DNA from: a virus
Virus record (IMG/VR): IMGVR_UViG_3300025131_000457
Span: 1 to 23,120 of that record
Reading direction: 5' to 3' (one strand)
DNA: 23,120 bases
The notes under the pieces: model-generated
Database searches by the model: none
What the model was told of the DNA's origin: nothing
Seen by the model: only the letters and a program-made list of their open reading frames with translations
Translations under genes and position numbers: made by a program
Shown: positions 1 to 9,540 of the stretch, one piece after another
How positions within the stretch are numbered: position 1 is the first letter of the stretch
How the letters are laid out: each line of letters begins with the position of its first letter

Positions 1-2
1 TC

Positions 3-989
3 GATGATCCATGGAACCTCCAAGAGTCTGAAGTGCAGCCAATGGTTGAAGAAATGATGGAGTCAAATGCACGCATCAATTATGTCCCTGATAACAGTGG
101 ACTATACGGTACCGATGTTCCAGAAAAGCGAGTTATTTATAAACGTGCTATAAATGAAAGGGTAATAAGAAAGAAAAATGCATGGATAACTCTTGGTACC
201 GACAAACCTGGAGATATTACAGACGGTTTAGGTAGAGCCGGCGCTCAAGGTGCTAATAGGATTGATATCGTTGTCGGCAGACTCGCCTCTGTTAATGAAG
301 GAAAAGGCCCCAGAAACCGCATACGAACAGGAAATAATTTTATTGCTGATGCTGCGAGGATATATATATGTGAATCTACAAATATCGATGAACATTTTGG
401 AATTGTTGATGGTAGAGTTCCAGCAACAACCACAGATGGCCATTCTGGGATAGCTGTAAAAGCAGATATCGTGAGAGTGATAGGAAGAGAGGGAATAAAG
501 ATAGTAACAGGACAAGCTAAAGGTACTAGTGAGACTAATTCTCACGGAGGAAAATTATACGCCGCCCCACCAATTGAGTTAATAGCGGGAAACTCTAACG
601 AACCGTTGGAGTATCTTAACCCTAACACCGGACAAAAAGAATTGGTTAGATATTTACAACCAGTAGCTCTAGGGGATAATACTAGAGATTGTATTGTAGA
701 ATTAAGTGCAATGATTGATAATATTTGGGCAGCATTGGATAATTTTTTGAAAACACAGATGGTATATAATAGCTTAATTGCAGCCGCAGCAGGTCCAACT
801 GCAGCAGTGCCAGGGTTGGCTATGTGGGCTTCAGTTTCTGCTAAAGGATCGGCAGACGTTTTAGGGAATATCGCTAAGTCAATGAGTCCTTTATGGAATA
901 CTAGAGTTTCAAAGTTAATGTGGGAACAGTATTATTTAATGCCTTATGGATATAAGAATATCTGTAGTAGACATGTGTTTGCAACATAG
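3..989 (+). CDS. Conserved phage structural protein, probably baseplate/spike-associated (5' partial)
   Basis: The frame is open from the first complete codon at position 3, so the gene begins upstream; the GTG at 33 and the ATG at 42 are internal. There are 328 visible residues. In visible numbering, a Gly-rich stretch at about 67-86 leads into IDIVVGRL (about 87-94). Then come two short strand-like segments, VRVIGREGIKIVTG (about 157-170) and PIELIAGN (about 190-197), separated by Ser/Thr/Gly-rich turns. The C-terminal third looks helical, then Ala/Gly-rich, and ends at a TAG. The pattern resembles conserved proteins that I recall lying beside baseplate genes in large T4-like phages, with a beta-rich body and a helical C-terminus. 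The precise role is not known to me; a spike, hub or baseplate accessory protein is an inference from context. The next gene starts 17 bases downstream, suggesting one transcript. Confidence 0.6.
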   Translation, partial: DDPWNLQESEVQPMVEEMMESNARINYVPDNSGLYGTDVPEKRVIYKRAINERVIRKKNAWITLGTDKPGDITDGLGRAGAQGANRIDIVVGRLASVNEGKGPRNRIRTGNNFIADAARIYICESTNIDEHFGIVDGRVPATTTDGHSGIAVKADIVRVIGREGIKIVTGQAKGTSETNSHGGKLYAAPPIELIAGNSNEPLEYLNPNTGQKELVRYLQPVALGDNTRDCIVELSAMIDNIWAALDNFLKTQMVYNSLIAAAAGPTAAVPGLAMWASVSAKGSADVLGNIAKSMSPLWNTRVSKLMWEQYYLMPYGYKNICSRHVFAT

Positions 990-997
990 TTGTAGTT

Positions 998-1001
998 GGA
1001 G
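998..1001 (+). promoter_or_regulatory. Ribosome binding site GGAG for the 2097-residue protein
   Basis: GGAG lies 5 bases before the ATG at 1007, in the short gap after the TAG at 987-989. It supports 1007 as the start rather than a later ATG. Confidence 0.6.
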
Positions 1002-1006
1002 TTAAG

Positions 1007-4000
1007 ATGTCAGAATCACAATTTTTAAAATATCAAGATAAAGATGGAAACGGCTTAGTCGATGCATGTGATGATGTTGTTTCTATTCCTCCAGCAAAAG
1101 TATGTCCTGATTGCACAAAAGATCCGGCAGCAATGGTTCCAAAATGGAATGCTGCACCTTTTGAGCCGTTTTTAAATAAACAAATTTGTGAATTTCAAAT
1201 TCCAATAATAACCAAATATACAACCACTATTGACGAGTCTCACCTAGAATTAGCAAGTTTAAAGAAACTATCAGAAAATAAAGCAAAAAAAGCATTAATT
1301 GAAAGATTCGATGAATATGTTGATGAAGCGATAGAAGTGTTGTTGGATTTTCATAACAAAGATGACTCTGAGAAGTCTATTTCTGCGATTAAAGAAGTTA
1401 TTGATTATACTGAATATCATTTAGATGTGCGGCATAAATCTAGGTTAATGTTACTTTATTCTGTGCCTCATGATGATTTGGTTGCTTTAGATGATGCCGT
1501 TGATGAAGCTGACGAAGACGAGGATGAGGGAGATATAAAAGTAACCTATGAACCCTCAAGTTTAGAATTGCAATTGATTCGAGTACGAAAAGGTTTGGGA
1601 TTATATAGCAGATATCAGAAGGCATACATGGCACTTGAAGACGGACAGTTATATTTTTCAGATTCTGGAGTTCCATTTAATTTAGCAGATTATGGCGATT
1701 TAGGTTTACGCAAAAGATCGATAATGGCTGATATTCTCCCGCAATTAGATGAATTTTTGAATAACAAAGGGTATAATATTCGTGGTGTTGGGAATTTATT
1801 TGGTGGCATCGGTTTAGATTCAGTGAATAAAATGGAATTTACATTCACTTCGGAATATAAATTAAAGAAATTGTTATTTTATACTACACTATGCGGTGAA
1901 AAACCGGTAATTTATATGAAAAAACTTAAGAGTTTGCAATCTAAATCTGCCTGGAAAGATCCGACAGCCATGGCATATTTTGCAAGATTAGATGACATGG
2001 AGAGAGATTTAACCGCTAGAGATCCTAAACCATGGCTAGAGTTCACGAGAGAACACACCTATCCAGGAATCTATTCTGATATTAATGCTGCTTATTCTAA
2101 TGCTGATCCTGAGAACTCTATAGGTAGTTGTGTTGCCGATGCGTTAGAACGAGAAAGTAAACAACTTGGCCAAGATATCTTGGATGAAGTGTTTGGCATT
2201 GGTGACGCTATAGCTGCTAAGTTTCATAAACTTTGGTGCAATACAGATGAAGAAGAATATCTGGAAATGTTAAAAGATCTTGGTTTATCAGATGATCCAA
2301 GTCAATATAGTTATAATCCAGACACTAAAAAATGGGAAACAAGAGGTAAGAATATAAATATCTGGGCAGCAGCAAAAGAACAAGCATATAAAGAAATATC
2401 CGGCGAACAATCTCCTTGCGATTTGCTAAGTGTCACATTAGAACGTTTGAGTTCCCGTCAATCTGGTGATCAAAATATTCGTGAATTCTGGAGTGGGCTT
2501 TGGGATCAACTAAAAAAATGCGGCCTTAATGATTTGTTATTTAAAGCTATCGAGTGTTTAATGGGCGGTTTATCGCTTGAAGAGGCATTAGCGGCAATGT
2601 TAAAAAGCGCCCTGAGAGCTATGTCAATTGAATATTTTGGAGATTTATTTGTTGGACTACCAACAGAGAAGCAGCTTGAATTAAATGACTTAGTGCAGAA
2701 AAAACTACAATCAGGAGAGCTTTTTGATAAATCTTCAGAAGATTTTGCTTATGTAGAAGCTGCTGATAGTGATGTTGCTGATCAACCATTAGTAGGAAAT
2801 CTAGAAGAGACTTGGTACCCGGCCGATAAATTAGCAGAATTAGAAGAAGAATCTTCCGCCACTGACACCCGCCGCACATTGGCAAAGAATTATGATTCAT
2901 CAGGTATCGATGATGCAAAATCAAAATTAAACCCCAAGGTATTATTCGAGGCATATATCATAGCATTATTGGAGGTGTATGCTGACGATTATTTGAGCTT
3001 ACTTGACGAAATGAATAAATTTCCAGGCGCCCAATTAGTCACCACTATTATTTCTATGTTTAGATGTCCCGGTCCACCAAGGCGAGATATTTTTGATTTT
3101 ATTCATGATTTTGAGTTACCGTTTTGTCGAGGAAAACAAGAACTTGTTCTTCCAAAACTTCCTAATCCTTCTGAGATAGCTCAAACTTTTGCGGATCTTT
3201 CTCATCTTTTTTGGCAAAAAATTAAATTGATGATACAGCAAATTCTTATGAAGATTTTATTTCTCTTAATGACTAAAATTTGTGAATTAATTGGTCGCGC
3301 TATGTGTGCTGCTTTGGAGGCAACAGGAGCCGCTATAGCTGCTATACCCGCCGCCGCAACCGGTCGCTCAAATTTGATTGATGTATTTAAAGAATCAATT
3401 TGCGGAGAAGACGCCTCAGATGAACAAATTGAAGATACAATCGTTGACACCATGACGACATTAGGATTAGGCAGTGCAGCTTTGGCTGATTCTGAGCAGG
3501 TTTTGAGTTTCGCTGAAGACATTTCTTCTGCAACAACACGGACGGAGTTAATGAATGCGTTTTTAGGAAAACCTTCTGAAGAATTCTTAACAATCGTTGA
3601 AGTTATGGTAGGTGCAGAATATCCAGATTATGCCGATGCTTTAGGAAATAAAAATAAGATTGAAACACTTTTTGGGAATATGGGCAATTTGATGCCTGCA
3701 GATTTCAAACAACAAATGAAAGATTTTGTTAATCAATTACCTCCGATAGATATGATGCCAGCAAATCCATCGCTCTGTGCTACCCCTGAACAGATTGAAC
3801 AATTCTGTGAATTAAGGATTGAAATATTAAAAGGCAGAGCAACCGAAGAACAGATTCGAGAGATGTGTGAAAATATTCAGAAGCAAAATTTAAGCGATTT
3901 AGAACAATTATCTACTGCGTTGCAAGATCCTAATTATATAGCAAACAATATGCCACCAGTTGTTTCTGCTCCTGGTTGTGATGATGGATTGTTGCCTTAT

Positions 4001-7000
4001 GAGTCAGATTCAGCTATTGCTACTTCAACTTCTGTTTTAGGCGGTGAGTTAGAGTTGTTGAAAATGGAATTTTCAATTGATATGCTGGGAAATGGACCAG
4101 GTAAGAGTAATTGGGGATTCATAAACATGATTCTCAGTGATACTATGGGACGCCCATATACTAATCATATGAGGAAAGCGCACGGCTGGACCGGTAGAAC
4201 ATATGTTGACTTTTATGTTGATTTAGGTCAAGTTGATACCGACGCTGACGGCGTGGGCGCTGGAAATTTTGCAGATCCATGGCGCCAAGAGGGTGCTTTT
4301 CCTCAAAGAGTAGCTGGTTGGTTGAGTGATTATCTAACAGACGGGATCCTTGCTCCAACATTCGAATCAAGCAATGATGCTCAAGCAGATGAAGTTATAT
4401 CAAAAGATTTTGATGCTTTTGGTATTTCAAGCTTTAAAGGAAGCCCTCAGAATTTATTAATGCTCCCAGATTTAGGATACAACGTTGAAATAGATCCAGA
4501 CATAGAGGATGAGCAAGTAGATTTCACCATTAAAGCCCGTAAAGCAGCGCCAGATATGACATTATCTTTTGAGGATAATGCCGCTGGGGAAATGGACCAT
4601 TTCCCTAAACAAGTTTATAATTATGGATTTGATATAGAAATGTATCTAGCAGACATTGAAGAATCAGGGAGTACATATGTCAATAGGCAAGGTGACGCTA
4701 CAAGAATTAAAATAACTAACCGTTATAATGGAGCAGAAGCTTCATTTGCAAATAGTGCATATGAAGACGCCGACGACACCGGTACCCCCCAGACAGATGA
4801 AGAATATATTGCGGTGAGAGAATTCGAGTTTTTAGCAGTCGATGATACATTGAGTGATGTGGAAATAGATTTAACAAATTATGTTGACTTTCTTTCCACA
4901 TTTGAGGCTCAACAAGATTATATACCGCAAGTTGTCTTATTAAAAGAGATTTTGAATGAAGGTGGTGGAAGTTTTGAAAGTAACACGGTTAAAGCATTGC
5001 ACGATGAATTTATGACGAATATAACAGCAGAATTCATAAGCACTCTTGCAGAAAATACTGACGCTTTTGATTATGGTGCGAAATTTGATGATTTAGCTAC
5101 AACAGATATCGCATATGTTACTGAAGATGGTGAGTCATATTTTGATTCGGGTTATACGAATGATGATCAAGTCTTAGGCATTAGTCAGATGCAATATGAT
5201 GAAGAGAACAACGATGGCCCACCTAATAGGGTTTTCTATTTAGATCCGTTGCAGTTTGGCGGTACGTATATGAATCCACCGATTTATATTTCCCCACTTA
5301 CTGGATCTGGCTGGACGGGTATTGTGGATTTATTATTTCCAGAAATAAGTCCGTGTAAGCCATTTAGAACTGATTTGATTGATTTCGGAGATATCCAAGA
5401 TAAAATAGATGAAGTGTATCCTAATATTCCAGAAGATGAAAGATTAATGTCTAGTGAAGAATGCGTGCTGGAGGTTCCATATAATAGAATTTTAGAAAGA
5501 GTATCCGCAGCCGGCTTGGAAGGGTTAATAACAGCCGCTATTAGAATTTATGTTAGTGTGCATTTTTTAAAATCGTTGGCTACTTTTACGACATTTTATC
5601 CAAAATTTCCACAAACGTATAGCAGTATATATGCTCAGTATATTGTTGAAGATATGGAGAAGAATTTTAAAGACGCCCAGAAAGCTGGTTGGGAATTTTT
5701 TAATCCCTTTAAAGATGAGGAATTTTGGTATGCTTTCTTGGAACAATCAGTGCAGGTGTACGCTAGAAGAGTAGATAGTGAGGATATAGAATTTCCTTCA
5801 AAATCTGCGATAGATGCGTGTGGCATTCTAAATGATATGCAGGATGATTATGATTATCCATATAGAGAAGATTTAAGAGAAGAAAAACAAGATAGAACTG
5901 TAAGTTTCTTTAAAACATTAAAGAACTATCGTTCTGAAAAAAACCTCCAAGCAGTACAAGAAACGGAAGAGTTGGCAAAATTAGTTCTCAAAGATTTAGT
6001 AATGGAACAATTAGAGTTTATGGGTGAGAAATTTGTTTCTAATCTTAAACAAATTGGGATGACTCCTCCGATATTTGATTTAGATTATTATTTGTTAACA
6101 AATCTTTCTCAAGGAACATTAGAATTAGATTTAAATAAGGAAATTAAAGAAGAAGTAGACGTAGACGGCTGGCCAACAGAAGAAGAGAGTGAATTATATA
6201 CAGGCGGTGGCGAACTGTATGTTTTTGAAAAAAATGACGAAGATAGTGATTCTGAAGAAGGTGAAGAATATATTGGTTATTGGCACGCATTCAAAAACGA
6301 AGAAGGTGAGTTGGTTTATATGTCTGGTGAGTTTCACAACGAAGGTGATCACGATATCTTGGTTCCTTTCGCTAATAAAGTTACCGTTCCTATAGGTGAT
6401 GTGGAAGAATACGAATTTAGCCCAGACACATCAGACACCACGAAGCCATTTGTTGTTGAGAAATATATTAGTATCGATGGTACGAAATACGCACCTTCAA
6501 CAGCGATAGATATAATCAAAGCAAATGATAATACTTTAAATATTTCAGACGTTTATCCTGGCACGTTAGAAGTTTTAGTTGATAATAATGGCAACGGAGT
6601 TGGATTGGATGGTGAGTTGGGTATCCGTTATGGGTTGCTTTTTTCTATGATTGCAGATGGAACTAAAGTAGAAATCACAACCGTAGAAGTAGATGCGTTG
6701 GATCTTGCAATAGGGCAAATTGCTCCTTTTGATGGAGATAGTAAACAATTGTTGTGTTTAATTAATCTTTTGAAACGTGATAGTAAGTTTAAACTAATAT
6801 CACGTTATATTTTCCCATTGAGTAAAATCACATCATTATTGGCGATTTATAATGATTTTGCCTTTTTACCATCGATAGGACAAATCACAGTGGAAAAAGG
6901 AGCATATAGATCCAACGAGGCCGAAGAAAAACCCGGCTCTTATATGACGGATGTGGATGATAATGGAAATCCAGTAATCACACCAGGCGAAGACGGCTGG

Positions 7001-7300
7001 GCAAATGTAAGAGATAGAAGTGGCTGGAGTCCATTTATAACAACTTGGGACGAGTGGGACCAAGAATTGTTAAGAAATACAAATAGTAGAATAAAGAAAT
7101 TATTTAAAAATCACTATAATTTAAGAGATTTCAACCCCGGCGAACTTGACGATGATTTGAAGCCAGGTAAGATACTTTTAAATGAGTTAAGAGAAAGATT
7201 TAAACCCGCCGCCGGTCAGCGCTTGCTTCCATGGTGGAAACGACGAATGATGAGATCTAACCCATTTAATTCTGAAGGCGAATTATGTGAAAAAGATTGA
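1007..7300 (+). CDS. Giant acidic virion structural protein (2097 aa) with N-terminal EF-hand/dockerin-like loop
   Basis: No enzyme domain was recognised. Residues 11-22 (DKDGNGLVDACD) match a calcium-binding EF-hand/dockerin-type loop, with acidic or Asn ligands at loop positions 1, 3, 5, 9 and 12. C33 and C36 form a CPDC motif, followed by a Pro/Trp-rich segment that I recall from large structural proteins of T4-like environmental phages. A long helical region follows, rich in Asp/Glu/Lys. About residues 735-785 form a strongly hydrophobic, helix-like patch running into an Ala-rich stretch. The C-terminal third has more Asp/Asn/Gly turns (about 1076, 1860 and 1984). Family length is unknown to me. 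It lies directly upstream of the gp25- and gp6-like genes, so a baseplate or tail-tip role is likely. A tape-measure role is less likely, because coiled-coil repeats are not evident and Asp/Gly-rich beta-type segments are plentiful. Confidence 0.65.
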   Translation: MSESQFLKYQDKDGNGLVDACDDVVSIPPAKVCPDCTKDPAAMVPKWNAAPFEPFLNKQICEFQIPIITKYTTTIDESHLELASLKKLSENKAKKALIERFDEYVDEAIEVLLDFHNKDDSEKSISAIKEVIDYTEYHLDVRHKSRLMLLYSVPHDDLVALDDAVDEADEDEDEGDIKVTYEPSSLELQLIRVRKGLGLYSRYQKAYMALEDGQLYFSDSGVPFNLADYGDLGLRKRSIMADILPQLDEFLNNKGYNIRGVGNLFGGIGLDSVNKMEFTFTSEYKLKKLLFYTTLCGEKPVIYMKKLKSLQSKSAWKDPTAMAYFARLDDMERDLTARDPKPWLEFTREHTYPGIYSDINAAYSNADPENSIGSCVADALERESKQLGQDILDEVFGIGDAIAAKFHKLWCNTDEEEYLEMLKDLGLSDDPSQYSYNPDTKKWETRGKNINIWAAAKEQAYKEISGEQSPCDLLSVTLERLSSRQSGDQNIREFWSGLWDQLKKCGLNDLLFKAIECLMGGLSLEEALAAMLKSALRAMSIEYFGDLFVGLPTEKQLELNDLVQKKLQSGELFDKSSEDFAYVEAADSDVADQPLVGNLEETWYPADKLAELEEESSATDTRRTLAKNYDSSGIDDAKSKLNPKVLFEAYIIALLEVYADDYLSLLDEMNKFPGAQLVTTIISMFRCPGPPRRDIFDFIHDFELPFCRGKQELVLPKLPNPSEIAQTFADLSHLFWQKIKLMIQQILMKILFLLMTKICELIGRAMCAALEATGAAIAAIPAAATGRSNLIDVFKESICGEDASDEQIEDTIVDTMTTLGLGSAALADSEQVLSFAEDISSATTRTELMNAFLGKPSEEFLTIVEVMVGAEYPDYADALGNKNKIETLFGNMGNLMPADFKQQMKDFVNQLPPIDMMPANPSLCATPEQIEQFCELRIEILKGRATEEQIREMCENIQKQNLSDLEQLSTALQDPNYIANNMPPVVSAPGCDDGLLPYESDSAIATSTSVLGGELELLKMEFSIDMLGNGPGKSNWGFINMILSDTMGRPYTNHMRKAHGWTGRTYVDFYVDLGQVDTDADGVGAGNFADPWRQEGAFPQRVAGWLSDYLTDGILAPTFESSNDAQADEVISKDFDAFGISSFKGSPQNLLMLPDLGYNVEIDPDIEDEQVDFTIKARKAAPDMTLSFEDNAAGEMDHFPKQVYNYGFDIEMYLADIEESGSTYVNRQGDATRIKITNRYNGAEASFANSAYEDADDTGTPQTDEEYIAVREFEFLAVDDTLSDVEIDLTNYVDFLSTFEAQQDYIPQVVLLKEILNEGGGSFESNTVKALHDEFMTNITAEFISTLAENTDAFDYGAKFDDLATTDIAYVTEDGESYFDSGYTNDDQVLGISQMQYDEENNDGPPNRVFYLDPLQFGGTYMNPPIYISPLTGSGWTGIVDLLFPEISPCKPFRTDLIDFGDIQDKIDEVYPNIPEDERLMSSEECVLEVPYNRILERVSAAGLEGLITAAIRIYVSVHFLKSLATFTTFYPKFPQTYSSIYAQYIVEDMEKNFKDAQKAGWEFFNPFKDEEFWYAFLEQSVQVYARRVDSEDIEFPSKSAIDACGILNDMQDDYDYPYREDLREEKQDRTVSFFKTLKNYRSEKNLQAVQETEELAKLVLKDLVMEQLEFMGEKFVSNLKQIGMTPPIFDLDYYLLTNLSQGTLELDLNKEIKEEVDVDGWPTEEESELYTGGGELYVFEKNDEDSDSEEGEEYIGYWHAFKNEEGELVYMSGEFHNEGDHDILVPFANKVTVPIGDVEEYEFSPDTSDTTKPFVVEKYISIDGTKYAPSTAIDIIKANDNTLNISDVYPGTLEVLVDNNGNGVGLDGELGIRYGLLFSMIADGTKVEITTVEVDALDLAIGQIAPFDGDSKQLLCLINLLKRDSKFKLISRYIFPLSKITSLLAIYNDFAFLPSIGQITVEKGAYRSNEAEEKPGSYMTDVDDNGNPVITPGEDGWANVRDRSGWSPFITTWDEWDQELLRNTNSRIKKLFKNHYNLRDFNPGELDDDLKPGKILLNELRERFKPAAGQRLLPWWKRRMMRSNPFNSEGELCEKD

Positions 7301-7322
7301 TTAAGATATAATTATAGAAAGT

Positions 7323-7327
7323 GAGGA
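7323..7327 (+). promoter_or_regulatory. Ribosome binding site GAGGA for the gp25-like gene
   Basis: GAGGA lies 7 bases before the ATG at 7335. It decides this start over the in-frame ATG at codon 20, which has no such site. Confidence 0.7.
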
Positions 7328-7334
7328 ATAAAAT

Positions 7335-7727
7335 ATGAATGCATTTGGTGTAGCACTTCCGGTGCGAAGAGATTCGAATGATGGGTTTGTGATGCTTAAA
7401 ACTTTTAAGAAGTTGTTTAGTCAAAATTTGAAAATGTTAATATTAACAACACCTGGCGAAAGGGTAATGGAACCAAATTTTGGAGTTGGAATGAGAACAT
7501 ATTTATTTCAGAATTTTGGACAAAACACAGAACAAGCTATCGCATCAAAAATCAGAGAACAAGCAAGTATTTATTTGCCGGCTATTAAGATTTCTTCAAT
7601 TTCTTTTAATTCAACTGGCATAGACAGCAATAGGTTGGGTATCATAGACAGCAATAGGTTGGGTATTGCTATCTCTTATTCAATACCAGATATTAATATA
7701 AAAGATTTTATAGAGATTACTATTTAA
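7335..7727 (+). CDS. 25: gp25-like baseplate wedge protein
   Basis: The 130-residue protein matches the gp25-like family (T4 gp25, P2 gpW). After a short N-terminal arm comes a helical segment around KLFSQNLKMLILT, then the family hallmark PGERVMEPNFGVG (about residues 40-52), followed by LF and a long helix (about 60-78). Two C-terminal strands follow. In the family this small protein sits in the baseplate wedge and helps trigger sheath contraction. Just before the last strand, eight residues are present twice (GIDSNRLG, then IIDSNRLG) because of an exact 24-base tandem duplication. Without it the protein would be 122 residues, closer to what I expect for the family. The frame is kept, so the gene may still work, but the lengthened loop is odd. 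It lies 34 bases after the giant gene and 16 bases before the gp6-like gene, the usual wedge-gene company. Confidence 0.93.
   Translation: MNAFGVALPVRRDSNDGFVMLKTFKKLFSQNLKMLILTTPGERVMEPNFGVGMRTYLFQNFGQNTEQAIASKIREQASIYLPAIKISSISFNSTGIDSNRLGIIDSNRLGIAISYSIPDINIKDFIEITI
7619..7666 (+). repeat. Perfect 24-base tandem duplication inside the gp25-like gene
   Basis: Bases 7619-7642 and 7643-7666 are identical. The period-24 match stops exactly at both ends: 7618 is G against T at 7642, and 7667 is T against C at 7643. There is therefore no extra microhomology. The repeat adds eight residues in frame and contains SNRLG twice. Confidence 0.97.
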
Positions 7728-7731
7728 AATT

Positions 7732-7736
7732 GAGGA
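7732..7736 (+). promoter_or_regulatory. Ribosome binding site GAGGA for the gp6-like gene
   Basis: GAGGA lies 7 bases before the ATG at 7744 and begins 4 bases after the stop of the gp25-like gene. Confidence 0.7.
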
Positions 7737-7743
7737 AATTTAC

Positions 7744-9540
7744 ATGTCTGACGAACAAAAGAAAATAGTTCCAATTGATTATACTCATCGGGATTTTCAA
7801 AGTATAAAAGAGGACTTATTGGAGATAGCAGAGAGGTTTTATCCTGATAATTTTCAAGATTTTAGTGAGGCTTCTTTCGGCGCTTTAATGCTAGATGCAG
7901 TTGCATATGTTGGCGATCAGCTATCATTTTATCTAGATTACAATGTAAATGAGTCATTTTTAGACACTGCCTACCAGCAAAACAATGTACTTCGCCATGG
8001 TAGGGTATTAGGATATAAACACCCCGGCAGAGCCTCGACATATGGAAAAGTAGCGTTATATGTTTTAGTGCCGGCTTCTTCAACCGCAGTCGGCCCTGAT
8101 TCTGATTATATTCCAATTTTAAAAAGAGGAACCAGATTATCTTCTACCGGCGGCTTGAATTTCATTTTAATAGAAAATGTAGATTTTGATAATCCAAAAA
8201 ATTCTGTGGTTGTTGCGAAAGTGGACAGCACAACAGGCGCCCCCACTCATTTTGCTATTAAGGCATATGGAAATGTTGTTTCTGGCCAATTTGGCACTGA
8301 GCAATTTACAGTAGGAGCATATGAAAGATTTAAAAAGATAAAATTATCATCACCAAATATTACCGAAATTATATCGGTATTTGATAAAGAAGGGAATGAA
8401 TATTTTGAAGTAGATTATCTTGCGCAAGATATGGTATTTAAAGAGATATCGAATACTAATTTTAAGAATGACAACGTTCCATCGATTGTAAAACCATATT
8501 TGGTATCTCGTAAGTTTGTTGTGCAAAGAGATAGCCGCTCTGCATATTTGCAATTTGGCAATGGAAAATCGGGAGAAACAAATGTTGTTGCTAACCCTCA
8601 ATCAGTAGCGCTTGATATATTTGGAAAAGATTATGTTACTAGCACAACTTTTGATCCAACTAAGCTGACGAAAAATGAAAATTATGGAATAGTTCCATCT
8701 AATACAACGCTGACTGTTAATTATAGAATGACAAATCCATCTAATTCTAATATTGCTGTCGGTACGCTTACAAGTGTTTCAAATGCACGAGTAGATTTCA
8801 AAGACAGAACAAAACTGGTTACCTCAAAGGCCCAGGCGATTGTTGAATCTTTTGAGGTAATCAATGAAGAACCAATTGTTGGCGATGTATCAAATATCTC
8901 AACAGATGAAATGAAAATGAGAATTTTTGATACATTCCCTACTCAAAATAGAGCAGTCACCCAAGCAGATTATGAAAATCTCACTTATAGAATGCCGGCA
9001 AAATTTGGCTCAATTAAACGATGTTCTGTGCAAAAAGATCCAGATTCTCTTAAACGAAATCTCAATATGTATGTGATATCAGAAGATCAATTTGGCAAAT
9101 TAACGAAAACAAATTCGACGATTAAGAATAATTTAAAGATTTGGCTGAATCATTATAGAATGATAAATGATACGGTAGATATATTAGATCCTTTTATTCT
9201 TAATTTAGGAATTGAGTTTTCAGTTAAGGCGTCAGCCGGGGTTGATAAGTATACTTTATTAGATTCATGCGTAAAAGCATTAAGTAAGAAATATGCAACA
9301 ACATTTTATATTGGCGAGCATTTTTATATCAGTGATATTTATCAAGAATTAAAGAATGTAAGAGGTGTGCTCGATGTTGTGAAGGTTAAATTAGTTAATA
9401 AATCAGGTACCGGTTATTCGGGAGTTGAGTTAAGTATTAACAATAACCTATCGCCAGATGGAAGTTATTTGATAATACCTAAGAATGTAATATTGGAGAT
9501 AAAATATCCATCGGTAGATATTAAGGGAAAAGTTAGTTAA
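7744..9540 (+). CDS. 6: gp6-like baseplate wedge protein (baseplate J family)
   Basis: The 598-residue protein has the architecture of T4 gp6 and baseplate J-like proteins. The N-terminus has IDYTHRDFQSIKEDL (11-25), then FSEASFGALMLDAVAYVGDQ (about 40-59), LSFYLDYNVNESFLDTA (about 60-76) and VLRHGRVLGYK (82-92), the typical opening of gp6 homologues in T4-like phages. The middle is beta-rich. TQNRAVTQADYENL (about 400-413), followed by the GSIKR segment, is the conserved J-family motif. Near the C-terminus YISDIYQELKNVRGVLDVV (about 529-547) matches the usual closing segment. In T4, gp6 dimers form the continuous ring of wedge cores that surrounds the hub and opens on infection. It follows the gp25-like gene, and its TAA overlaps the next ATG by one base, implying translational coupling. 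Confidence 0.94.
   Translation: MSDEQKKIVPIDYTHRDFQSIKEDLLEIAERFYPDNFQDFSEASFGALMLDAVAYVGDQLSFYLDYNVNESFLDTAYQQNNVLRHGRVLGYKHPGRASTYGKVALYVLVPASSTAVGPDSDYIPILKRGTRLSSTGGLNFILIENVDFDNPKNSVVVAKVDSTTGAPTHFAIKAYGNVVSGQFGTEQFTVGAYERFKKIKLSSPNITEIISVFDKEGNEYFEVDYLAQDMVFKEISNTNFKNDNVPSIVKPYLVSRKFVVQRDSRSAYLQFGNGKSGETNVVANPQSVALDIFGKDYVTSTTFDPTKLTKNENYGIVPSNTTLTVNYRMTNPSNSNIAVGTLTSVSNARVDFKDRTKLVTSKAQAIVESFEVINEEPIVGDVSNISTDEMKMRIFDTFPTQNRAVTQADYENLTYRMPAKFGSIKRCSVQKDPDSLKRNLNMYVISEDQFGKLTKTNSTIKNNLKIWLNHYRMINDTVDILDPFILNLGIEFSVKASAGVDKYTLLDSCVKALSKKYATTFYIGEHFYISDIYQELKNVRGVLDVVKVKLVNKSGTGYSGVELSINNNLSPDGSYLIIPKNVILEIKYPSVDIKGKVS

Noticed and set aside
33-44. GTG at 33 or ATG at 42 as the start of the first gene
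   Set aside because: The frame is open back to position 3 with plausible residues (DDPWNLQESE) and there is no ribosome binding site, so the gene is cut by the window edge.
4587-4605. Inverted repeat (8-9 base-pair stem, 1-3 base loop) in the middle of the 2097-residue gene
   Set aside because: It lies deep inside a coding region, with no U-tract and no gene boundary. It is probably chance and cannot be called a terminator.
7307-7312. TATAAT resembling a -10 promoter box in the gap before the gp25-like gene
   Set aside because: There is no convincing -35 element at the right distance, the gap is AT-rich, and such hexamers are common by chance here. It is also not the TATAAATA form of a T4-type late promoter.
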